Shown here: piece after piece, positions 43,340 through 49,560 of the stretch
Numbering within the stretch: position 1 is the stretch's first letter
Layout of the letters: every line of letters begins with the position of its first letter
Origin: a virus
Virus record (IMG/VR): IMGVR_UViG_3300028392_000093
Coordinates: 1-49,560 of that record
Length of the DNA: 49,560 nucleotides
Strand: one strand, 5' to 3'
Notes under the pieces: model-generated
What the model was told of the DNA's origin: nothing
Database searches by the model: none
Seen by the model: the letters and a program-made list of their open reading frames with translations, nothing else
Program-made: the position numbers and the translations under genes

Positions 43340-43357
43340 TATTTTATTTGTAAAATT

Positions 43358-43618
43358 GTGGCATTAGTCAGAGTTAAAATTTACGATATTTTGCATAAAA
43401 CTGAAAAAGCAACTCTTTTTCTTGTGAAATGCGAGCAAAAAATTTGGATTCCTAATTTTAAATTTAAAATTGCAAAACAAGGAAATCATATTTTAATAGA
43501 GGAGGCGTTTGCGATTGAAAAAAAACTCCAATATTTAAATTATATTCACATGCCTAGCGTTATAGAGCCAGTTAAAAATCAGAAACCACTAGATGAATTA
43601 ATGTATGAAACAAATTGA
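43358..43618 (+). CDS. Unknown small protein with GTG start
   Basis: Product of 86 residues. No ATG is available near the 5' end; the first codon is GTG at 43358, 18 bases after the preceding stop. Beta-rich first half (VRVKIYDILHKTEKATLFLVK), then a short helix. It overlaps the helicase start by 14 bases, so it is probably translated with it and could be a helicase partner. Confidence 0.6.
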   Translation: MALVRVKIYDILHKTEKATLFLVKCEQKIWIPNFKFKIAKQGNHILIEEAFAIEKKLQYLNYIHMPSVIEPVKNQKPLDELMYETN

Positions 43619-44873
43619 TATTTTGCAACAACGCGCTTTTGATAAATTTTCCAAATTAAAAGTTGGAGCTTTATTTATGAAGCCGGGTTCAGGAAAGACA
43701 AAAGTTGCAATGGCGTTAATTAAGCATAAGGAACTTGATACGGATTGCATTGTCTGGATTGCTCCTGCTTGCATTTTAAATTCTGAAAACTATCGGCAAG
43801 AAGTCCGTAAATGGATAGAATATTGCGGCGTTAATAAACCATTTTTATTTTTTACCGCAGAGGGTATCGCCTCCGCTAAAACAAAATTTTTAGAATTGTA
43901 TGAGCTAGTTCATAAAAATAAATGCTTTTGTGTAATAGACGAAAGTTTGAAAATAAAAAATTTAGTAGCTAAAAAGGTTAAAAGACTGCTTTCCGTATCT
44001 CATTTGTTCAAATTTAAACTTATTTTAAATGGGACTCCGATAACGAAAGGATTATACGATTTATACCCACAAATTGAATTTTTGAGTCCTAAAATTTTGA
44101 ATATGGGCGAAAAGGAATTTGCTAAAAGATTTTTAGAATACACTCTTGATGGACAAAATAGAAGCTGGACAAGGTGGAGTCGCCCTCATAACGAAGAAGC
44201 TTTGATTGAAATATTACGCCCTTACATTTTTGATGAAGATTTGGAAAAATATTCCGATTTGAATCGAACTGAAAGAATATTCAAATTAAACAAGACGGAA
44301 AGTTTAAAATACTCAAAAGCAAAGTTTGAAGTTTTGGAAAATTTTTCAAAAGCGGAATCTGGAATTTCATTTTTAGGATTGGCTCAAAAATTGAAGCAAA
44401 TCTATGAGCCATGTAAAGCTTCTTTAAAGGGCATAAAGCAAGATGTTGCGGAAATCGTGGGGAGAGACGAAAAGGTAATAATTTATATTAGCTTTATTAA
44501 GCAAGTAGAAATTATGCAAAATCTGTTCGGTAAAGATAAAGTAGCGATTTATACGGGAGAAAATAAATCTGGACTTTCTGAATTTAAAGATTTTAAAAAC
44601 ATTATGGTTTGCACTTATGGTTGTGGCAGTCTAGGTTTAAATCTCCAATTTGCAAACAATATAATTTATTTTTCACAAACATTCGATTACAAGGATAAAG
44701 AGCAAAGCTTGCACCGGATTTATAGAACTGGGCAAGAGAAAGCTTGCAATGTTATAAATTATACGGTTAAAACTGGGCTATGCCAATTAATTATGGCTTC
44801 TTTGGCGAAAAAGGCAAGTTGCCTTGATAACATTAAAGATTTTATTAAAAATAACGGAATAAATGAATTATAA
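43605..44873 (+). CDS. SNF2-like superfamily 2 helicase
   Basis: Product of 422 residues. Motif I PGSGKT (27-32), motif II IDES (111-114), motif III NGTP (142-145), then C-terminal half with VIIYISFIKQVE, TYGCGSLGLNL (motif V) and QSLHRIYRTGQ (motif VI, 367-377). This is the compact phage form of the SNF2/DEAD superfamily that remodels or unwinds DNA, commonly paired with a YqaJ-type exonuclease. Motif II has DES rather than DEAH, normal for this subgroup. It overlaps the exonuclease gene by 11 bases. Confidence 0.85.
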   Translation: MKQIDILQQRAFDKFSKLKVGALFMKPGSGKTKVAMALIKHKELDTDCIVWIAPACILNSENYRQEVRKWIEYCGVNKPFLFFTAEGIASAKTKFLELYELVHKNKCFCVIDESLKIKNLVAKKVKRLLSVSHLFKFKLILNGTPITKGLYDLYPQIEFLSPKILNMGEKEFAKRFLEYTLDGQNRSWTRWSRPHNEEALIEILRPYIFDEDLEKYSDLNRTERIFKLNKTESLKYSKAKFEVLENFSKAESGISFLGLAQKLKQIYEPCKASLKGIKQDVAEIVGRDEKVIIYISFIKQVEIMQNLFGKDKVAIYTGENKSGLSEFKDFKNIMVCTYGCGSLGLNLQFANNIIYFSQTFDYKDKEQSLHRIYRTGQEKACNVINYTVKTGLCQLIMASLAKKASCLDNIKDFIKNNGINEL

Positions 44874-45606
44874 TTATAAAAACATGACTTGGGATAGAAA
44901 GTATAGTGTAACGGCATCGCAAATCTTTGAAGTTTTAAGTGCAACTTCGGAAATGCTTTTAAAGAAGAAAGTTATAGATGACGTTCAGTTTAATTTTATA
45001 AAAACACAGCCGACTTACAACAGTCTTTTAGGGCTTTATTTGGAAAAAACCATTTCTACGGAAATATATAAAGCTTTTCAGGAAAGTCAAAGCACAGTTT
45101 TCACGGCAAGGGGGGAAAGATTGGAAGAAGAAATATTTTTAAGATTTAAAAAAGCCGTTCCGTTATATAGCGAAATGGATTTTACTTCTCAATTATGGAG
45201 TATGAAAAATGTTAAAGGGGGGAGTTTAGGAGCTTATTTAGATTATATGTGTTGTAAAAATGGGGCTGTGGTTGAATGCAAAACAACCTTACTTTCGCAA
45301 TGGAATAAATACGGAAATAAGCCTTCATTTGCTTGGACTTTGCAATTACAAATGCAAATGCTACTGGTTAAGTCGTCTGTCGGGTTCTTGGCGATTGGAG
45401 TGGGAGATAACAATTCTTTTACCGATTACGCTCTCAAAATAAGAGAATTTCAGCCAAATAAAAAAATGCAAGAAATTATAGAAATTGCATGCGAAGAATT
45501 TTTTGAAATTATTACCAAAGAAATGAAGCCAGCGGGTTCGGGTATTAAAAAAGAAAAAGATTTAATAAATTTTATCAATGAGTATGAGAAAAAAATATCA
45601 AAATAA
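44863..45606 (+). CDS. YqaJ-like phage recombination exonuclease
   Basis: Product of 247 residues. GERLEEEI (84-91), SLGAYLDYMC (Asp127), VVECKTT (Glu138, Lys140; the ExK of the PD-(D/E)xK fold) and WTLQLQMQM (Gln161, Gln163) form the YqaJ/lambda-exonuclease active site. It would resect double-stranded DNA 5' to 3' for single-strand annealing, using the SSB-like or an annealing protein. No annealase of the RecT or Erf type is visible beside it. An internal ATG at 44884 is an alternative start. Confidence 0.85.
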   Translation: MNYNYKNMTWDRKYSVTASQIFEVLSATSEMLLKKKVIDDVQFNFIKTQPTYNSLLGLYLEKTISTEIYKAFQESQSTVFTARGERLEEEIFLRFKKAVPLYSEMDFTSQLWSMKNVKGGSLGAYLDYMCCKNGAVVECKTTLLSQWNKYGNKPSFAWTLQLQMQMLLVKSSVGFLAIGVGDNNSFTDYALKIREFQPNKKMQEIIEIACEEFFEIITKEMKPAGSGIKKEKDLINFINEYEKKISK

Positions 45607-46882
45607 AAATGTCTTGGAAGCATCCGCAGAAAGAATGGAATTTTTGTTCAGCCATTTTGAACAAATTATTGTTTCGTTTTCTGGCGGTAAAGATAGTGGA
45701 GTATTGTTAAATTTAGCTTACGATTTTGCGAAGAAAACAAACCAGCTTCATAAATTGGCTATGTATCATATGGATTATGAGGCACAGTATCAGGCAACAA
45801 CAGATTATGTCACTGAAGCTTTCAATTCTTTTGAAGGTATAAAAAAATATTGGGTATGCCTCCCCATTAAAGCCCAGTGTTCGACCTCTATGTTTCAAAA
45901 TTATTGGCAACCTTGGAAAGTATCGGAAAAAGAAATCTGGTGCCGAAATTTACCACAGAACAGCATTAACGAACAAAATCACCCGTTTGATTTTGATTGC
46001 GAAGTTTCGGATTATGAATTTAACGTAAAATTCGCTAAATGGATTTCAAAAGATAAATTGACTTGCTTTTTAATAGGAATAAGGACGCAAGAAAGTTTGC
46101 ATCGTTACAAAGCAATTGCTAAATTTTCCGATAAAAACGAATTTAAATCAAAAAGTTACACGTCTATTGTTTTAAAAAATTGCTACAACGCATACCCTAT
46201 TTACGATTGGGAAACGGAAGATATATGGATTGCAAATGCTAAATTTAGATATACATACAATAAATTGTATGATTTAATGTATCAAGCTGGGCTTGGTGTT
46301 CACGAAATGAGAGTCGCCAGTCCTTTTAATGATTGTGCCGCAGAAAGTTTAAAACTTTACAAAGTGCTAGACCCTAACAATTGGGGCAAGTTAATTGGGC
46401 GAGTGAACGGAGTTAATTTTACCGCAATATACGGCGGGACTTCCGCTATGGGTTGGAGAAATATTTCGAAACCGCAACACTTTACTTGGAAGCAATATAT
46501 GTATTTTTTGTTAGACACTCTTCCCGCTGAAACTAAAGAGCATTATTTAAAAAAACTTCACGTATCTTTCGCGTATTGGTTAGAGAAAGGGGGGGCTTTG
46601 CCGAGTAGTATGGTAAATGAATTGAATGGGAAAGTTGAATTTGAAGACATGGGTGTGCCTATTAATAATCGCGCTTATTCAAAAGATTATAAAATAGTTA
46701 AATTCAAAGAATATCTTGAAGAAATTGACATTAAAAACCCAAATTTATTACCGACATATAAGCGTATGTGTATAGCTATTATGAAGAATGACACGTCTTG
46801 CAAAACTTTAGGCTTCGGACAAACTAAGGAAGAGCTTAAAAAACGCCAAGATGCTATAAAAAAATATCAATCAATCTTGTAA
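45578..46882 (+). CDS. IbrA-like PP-loop (PAPS reductase/DUF3440) protein
   Basis: Product of 434 residues (432 if the third codon, ATG at 45584, is used). SFSGGKDSGVLLNLA (SGGKDS at 35-40) is the PP-loop that binds ATP or PAPS. The C-terminal half, including YPIYDWETEDIWIAN, MRVASPFNDCAAE and LIGRVNGVNFTAIYGG, fits the DUF3440 region of IbrA, the phage- and prophage-borne PAPS-reductase-like protein. DndC of DNA phosphorothioation shares the PP-loop but has a different rest. The IbrB-like gene follows four bases later, so the pair is intact. Its reaction is not established. Confidence 0.8.
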   Translation: MSMRKKYQNKNVLEASAERMEFLFSHFEQIIVSFSGGKDSGVLLNLAYDFAKKTNQLHKLAMYHMDYEAQYQATTDYVTEAFNSFEGIKKYWVCLPIKAQCSTSMFQNYWQPWKVSEKEIWCRNLPQNSINEQNHPFDFDCEVSDYEFNVKFAKWISKDKLTCFLIGIRTQESLHRYKAIAKFSDKNEFKSKSYTSIVLKNCYNAYPIYDWETEDIWIANAKFRYTYNKLYDLMYQAGLGVHEMRVASPFNDCAAESLKLYKVLDPNNWGKLIGRVNGVNFTAIYGGTSAMGWRNISKPQHFTWKQYMYFLLDTLPAETKEHYLKKLHVSFAYWLEKGGALPSSMVNELNGKVEFEDMGVPINNRAYSKDYKIVKFKEYLEEIDIKNPNLLPTYKRMCIAIMKNDTSCKTLGFGQTKEELKKRQDAIKKYQSIL

Positions 46883-46886
46883 AAAT

Positions 46887-47432
46887 ATGACACAATTTAA
46901 AAGCCCCGTATATAATGTTAGACCCGTTCCCGTTGAGGAGGTGGAAGCGAACGATTACAATCCTAATAGCGTTGCCACTCCTGAAATGAAATTACTTGAA
47001 ACGTCTATTTGGGAAGACGGTTACACGCAACCCGTAGTTTGTTATTTTGACAAAGAGAAGCAAAAATACATCATTGTTGATGGTTTTCACAGATATACCA
47101 TTTTGAAGGAAAGTAAAAGAATATTTGAGCGAGAGAATGGAATGCTTCCAGTTGTTTTAATTGACAAAGAAATTACAGAACGCATGGCTTCTACAATAAG
47201 GCATAATCGGGCAAGAGGCTCTCATGATATTGGGTTAATGAGCAATATTGTAAAAGAAATGGTGGAATCTGGTATGGGAGATGCTTGGATTTTGAAACAG
47301 ATCGGAATGGATGCGGACGAACTTTTACGATTAAAACAGATAACTGGGCTCGCATCTTTATTTAAAGATAAGGAATTTAGTAAATCGTGGGATGTAAGTT
47401 CTATTTCAAAAACTGAAAATGAAAAAATATAA
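46887..47432 (+). CDS. IbrB-like ParB-fold protein
   Basis: Product of 181 residues. VEANDYNPNSVA and IVDGFHR (63-69) are the ParB/sulfiredoxin-type nucleotide-binding core; IRHNRARGSHD (105-114) and the following helical segment match IbrB proteins. Chromosomal ParB uses such a core to hydrolyse CTP. Known IbrA/IbrB pairs occur in prophages and influence gene expression in Escherichia coli, but the biochemistry is unclear. Co-transcribed with the IbrA-like gene. Confidence 0.8.
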   Translation: MTQFKSPVYNVRPVPVEEVEANDYNPNSVATPEMKLLETSIWEDGYTQPVVCYFDKEKQKYIIVDGFHRYTILKESKRIFERENGMLPVVLIDKEITERMASTIRHNRARGSHDIGLMSNIVKEMVESGMGDAWILKQIGMDADELLRLKQITGLASLFKDKEFSKSWDVSSISKTENEKI

Positions 47433-47505
47433 ATTTATAGTTATGAAAAATTTTTATAATTAAATTTTATAACAACAAAATAAACAATAATCATTAAATA
47501 AATTT

Positions 47506-47691
47506 ATGAAACAATCTAATTCAAAATCTAAACGTGGGGGGTTCCGCCCCAATGCGGGCAGAAAAAAAAGAGAAGGCGAGGCTAGCAAAAATAAAACTTT
47601 CTATGTCCCGCTTTCAATTTACGATGAATTCACAAATCTTGCCTCTGCTCTAAAGGAAGAACTTCTAAAAAAGCAAAAGGATAAATTATGA
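47506..47691 (+). CDS. Small basic DNA-binding-like protein
   Basis: Product of 61 residues. The N-terminal RGGFRPNAGRKKREG is the basic motif seen at the start of many small phage and plasmid regulators. The FYVPLSIYDEFTNLASALK segment could be a ribbon-helix-helix. It follows the IbrB-like gene by 73 bases and ends 46 bases before the palindromic terminator, so it is the last gene of the operon. Likely a regulator, by type only. Confidence 0.6.
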   Translation: MKQSNSKSKRGGFRPNAGRKKREGEASKNKTFYVPLSIYDEFTNLASALKEELLKKQKDKL

Positions 47692-47721
47692 TTTTTAAAA
47701 ATCAAATAAACCGACTTTTGC

Positions 47722-47889
47722 TTACCTGTTCATTTTTAAACCGGACGAATTCGTCCGGTTTATTTTAACATCTTTATGCGGATTATCTTTATTGTCTTTT
47801 TTTGAGGCAAGCTTTTCCATCTCTTCAAGGGTTTTCATCATTCTGTGAAATGCCATTTGCAAAGACCCGTCCCTTTTTAATGTTTTCAT
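47722..47889 (-). CDS. Possible small minus-strand gene across the terminator
   Basis: A 55-residue frame from ATG (47889) to TAA (47722-47724). Sequence is Lys/Glu/Met-rich with a helical LEEMEKLA segment; the last third spans the palindrome at 47738-47761. Short and overlapping a terminator, so it may be chance, but the helical N-terminal part is protein-like. No promoter of good quality is evident. Confidence 0.35.
   Translation of the reverse strand: MKTLKRDGSLQMAFHRMMKTLEEMEKLASKKDNKDNPHKDVKINRTNSSGLKMNR
47738..47768 (+). terminator. Strong palindromic terminator of right-arm operon
   Basis: A perfect 24-base palindrome (47738-47761) with arms AAACCGGACGAA/TTCGTCCGGTTT and an EcoRI-type GAATTC at its centre, followed by ATTTT. 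The stem is GC-rich compared with its surroundings. It would end the transcript from the recombination and IbrA/IbrB operon. Confidence 0.75.
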
Positions 47890-47940
47890 AAAAAATATAC
47901 TATAAAACTTTTATCTACAAACATTTATAAGGTAAAAAGT

Positions 47941-47972
47941 TTGAAAAGTCTATACTTTTTTCAATTTTTTTT
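47941..47972 (+). terminator. Possible second AT-rich terminator
   Basis: TTGAAAAGT pairs with ACTTTTTTCAA with two bulged bases, followed by a run of eight T. Low stability; may act as a backup terminator before the promoter at 48015. Confidence 0.35.
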
Positions 47973-48014
47973 AAAGAAAGGCTTGTGTCTTTTTGGTCTT
48001 TTTTAAATTAATAG

Positions 48015-48068
48015 TTGATTTCCTAAATTATTTATATTATACTTTAATTGAAACAATTATTTATATCT
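48015..48068 (+). promoter_or_regulatory. Sigma70-like promoter with TGAAACAA leader
   Basis: TTGATT at 48015-48020, 17-base spacer, TATACT at 48038-48043, then five bases and TGAAACAATTATTTAT (48049-48064). The first ATG is at 48069. The gap 47890-48014 contains no other clear feature. Confidence 0.7.
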
Positions 48069-48923
48069 ATGAAATACGATTTAAAATTATTCCTTATCAG
48101 AATTATTACTGGAGCAGTGACGACCATTCTGACGTCATTTACGATAATGGAGAATGCCTCCGCTTTTGTCAACGAAACCGAAATGAAAAAATTTCAGGAA
48201 ATTAACCGAAAAAATCACGATGCAGAAATTGAGGCAATTTTGAATGGGAATTTCCCCGGTCAAGGAGAAATCTTTGAAGAATATCCTCCAATCGTTGGCA
48301 ATATAGCATTTTTTGATGAAGAAAAAAATTATTATGATTTAATTCCTGAAAAAAAGAAACAACTTAAGAAAATCAAAAACAATTACCCGCTTACTCAAAA
48401 ACGTATTGCAGAATTTGAAGGTTGGATAAGTTGCAAAATGGATGAGTTAGGCTTTATCAAAAGAAAGGCGATAGGATACGGCGATAATATGTTTTTGTTA
48501 AAAAATCCTGAAGTCAAATGCATTTCAAAAGATATGGGAAAATATTTAAAAATAAAACACATTGAAAGCCTTGTGCCACAAATTAACAAAGATATTTTTA
48601 AAAATCAACCCGAAGCTTACTGCCCTGAATTTCGTGCGATTTTGACTGGGAAAGTTTATCAATATGGGGGGGACGGGATAAAAGACCGGACAAGGGGAAT
48701 GTATTTTTTAATTCAGGAGGGAGTTTATAAAAACTGGGATAAAATAAAAGGAATTTGGCTAACTTTGCAACATAAGGAAAGGGCGGAAAGGGAAATCGCT
48801 TATGTTGAAAATGACCCTTGCTTTAAAAAAGCTTTGGCTAAATACAAAGCAAAGCATCAACCGAAAAAGCAACAAAAACGTAAGCAAAGCATGTCGCAAA
48901 TTTTAGAGGAAATAGGGGCTTGA
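48069..48923 (+). CDS. Exported protein of unknown function
   Basis: Product of 284 residues. The ATG at 48069 is preferred to a TTG at 48048, which lies in the shared leader. The first 34 residues (basic, then LFLIRIITGAVTTILTSF, then ENASA) form a signal peptide. The mature domain is charged and helical with four cysteines, suggesting disulfides in the periplasm, and a Lys-rich tail. It has its own promoter and stands apart from the operon, so it is moron-like. No family recognised. Confidence 0.65.
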   Translation: MKYDLKLFLIRIITGAVTTILTSFTIMENASAFVNETEMKKFQEINRKNHDAEIEAILNGNFPGQGEIFEEYPPIVGNIAFFDEEKNYYDLIPEKKKQLKKIKNNYPLTQKRIAEFEGWISCKMDELGFIKRKAIGYGDNMFLLKNPEVKCISKDMGKYLKIKHIESLVPQINKDIFKNQPEAYCPEFRAILTGKVYQYGGDGIKDRTRGMYFLIQEGVYKNWDKIKGIWLTLQHKERAEREIAYVENDPCFKKALAKYKAKHQPKKQQKRKQSMSQILEEIGA

Positions 48924-49419
48924 ATTAAATTGTGCCGTTCTTGATGATGAAACAAGGATATTATCTGCAACGTCAATATTTGAAGCCTTTGCAAGAACTA
49001 GGGGGGGCTTATCAAAAGAAAAAACGCAAAGAATTATGGCAACATTAAATGAAAGAATACCCAATCATGGGTGGAACCAGATACCCCCTTTTTTAGGGTC
49101 TAAAGGTATAGTAAGCCTTATAGATATTGATGATTTAGCTGTGTTCCAGCCTATCAAATATGAAGATAACGGAGCGGTTGTAAGTGGCTACAAAGCAACA
49201 TTATTAACTAGGTTATGTAAATTATATTTACAGGCTAGACGAGAAGGTATTTTAGATAGACAGCAAATAGACACTGCAAAGCAAGCTGAAATTTTATTAG
49301 GTGCAATTGCTGATATTGGTATAACAGCTTTAGTAGATGAGGCAACAGGCTTTCAATACGATAGAAAGAAAGATGCTTTAAGATTGTTGTTAGAAAAATA
49401 CATAGACTTTATCCCTTGA
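48916..49419 (+). pseudogene. P63C-family protein, truncated at both ends
   Basis: The frame is open from 48916 (after TAG at 48913) to TGA at 49417, 167 residues. From 48931 it reads CAVLDDETRILSATSIFEAF, the usual N-terminal region of P63C proteins, and continues with PPFLGSKGI, SGYKATLL and ALVDEATGFQYDRKKDALR. There is no ATG before 49036 and the normal start region is missing. The C-terminal P63C domain of about 100 residues is also absent. It abuts the stop of the upstream gene and looks like a recombination fragment. Expression from ATG 49036 would give 127 residues lacking both ends. Confidence 0.7.
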
Positions 49420-49450
49420 CATTTTGAAAATGATATGTTATTAATTAGTT

Positions 49451-49478
49451 GTTGTAGTTGGATAAACCACAACTTTTT
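49451..49478 (+). terminator. Intrinsic terminator after P63C remnant
   Basis: GTTGTAGTT pairs with AACCACAAC (one A-C mismatch) around loop GGATA, at 49451-49473, followed directly by TTTTTG. It would end transcripts from the promoter at 48015. Confidence 0.7.
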
Positions 49479-49498
49479 GTTTGGGCTTTGAAAAAAGC

Positions 49499-49560
49499 TT
49501 AAATAATTGGTTTCAGAATCTTCCCTTCTTTTGTTAGTTTCGTAATTCTTTCTAATAAAA
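49499..49560 (-). CDS. Possible C-terminal end of an opposing gene
   Basis: At the right edge the minus strand is open for 19 codons ending LTKEGKILKPII and TAA at 49499. The sequence looks like a real protein C-terminus, and the plus-strand terminator just before it suits a convergent arrangement. The rest lies outside the window, so identity is unknown. Confidence 0.35.
   Translation of the reverse strand, partial: LLERITKLTKEGKILKPII

Noticed and set aside
45578-46882. Complete DNA phosphorothioation (Dnd) system
   Set aside because: No DndB, DndD, DndE or cysteine desulfurase gene is present, and the C-terminal half fits DUF3440 rather than DndC.
46887-47432. Plasmid partition ParB
   Set aside because: No ParA gene or parS-like site is near, the protein is short, and it pairs with a PP-loop protein as IbrB does.

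Overview
The window is most of the genome of an AT-rich (roughly one-third G+C) contractile-tailed phage or prophage. A late structural block of about 34 kb lies on the minus strand, flanked by two plus-strand arms of early and accessory genes. Virion genes run in canonical order with typical families: TerL, DUF1073-type portal, SPP1 gp7/Mu F-type protein, DUF2213-type protease, cement protein, DUF2184-type capsid protein, neck proteins, DUF3383-type sheath, tube, tape measure, hub, spike, baseplate J, collar and fibre. This set fits small Bcep781/Pam3-like myoviruses. Signal peptides and a periplasmic-style lysis cassette suggest a Gram-negative host. TGA is a normal stop. Shine-Dalgarno motifs are essentially absent: genes start from A/T-rich leaders, often as TAATATG stop-start junctions. 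The clear promoters are sigma70-like (TTGACA-N17-TATAAT type). I cannot name the host. No integrase, tRNA, rRNA or CRISPR array is visible.

Layout. (1) 1-6118, plus: an SSB-like protein, an HExxH metallopeptidase, small membrane proteins, an XRE regulator, a paired gene and its decayed paralogue. (2) 6125-40209, minus. In transcription order: secreted HNH nuclease, three DNA methyltransferases, coiled-coil protein, TerL, portal, head, neck, tail, baseplate, fibre with chaperone, then the lysis genes. At 17.6-18.5 kb this block is interrupted by a plus-strand pair (membrane protein and small basic protein) with its own promoter, a moron-like island. (3) 40210-42511: the divergent control region between the late block and the right arm. 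It holds a repeat cluster and an inserted 1,982-bp IS1595-family element with 23-bp terminal inverted repeats, a transposase and two cargo genes. (4) 42512-47691, plus: a recombination and modification operon (unknown protein, SNF2-like helicase, YqaJ-like exonuclease, IbrA-like PP-loop protein, IbrB-like ParB-fold protein, small basic protein), closed by a 24-bp palindromic terminator. (5) 47.7-49.56 kb: a separate promoter with an exported protein, a P63C-family gene remnant, a terminator and the tail of an opposing gene.

How the parts work together. The two early arms supply recombination and replication accessories (SSB-like, helicase, exonuclease) and regulators. The three solitary methyltransferases, and possibly IbrA/IbrB, would modify or protect phage DNA. 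The late block packages DNA, builds the contractile virion and lyses the cell. Three plus-strand promoters (3009, 42455, 48015) share the same spacing and a TGAAACAA start of transcript, suggesting one coordinated regulon. Gene remnants (metallophosphoesterase at 33774, P63C at 48916, paralogue at 5241) show recent mosaic exchange.
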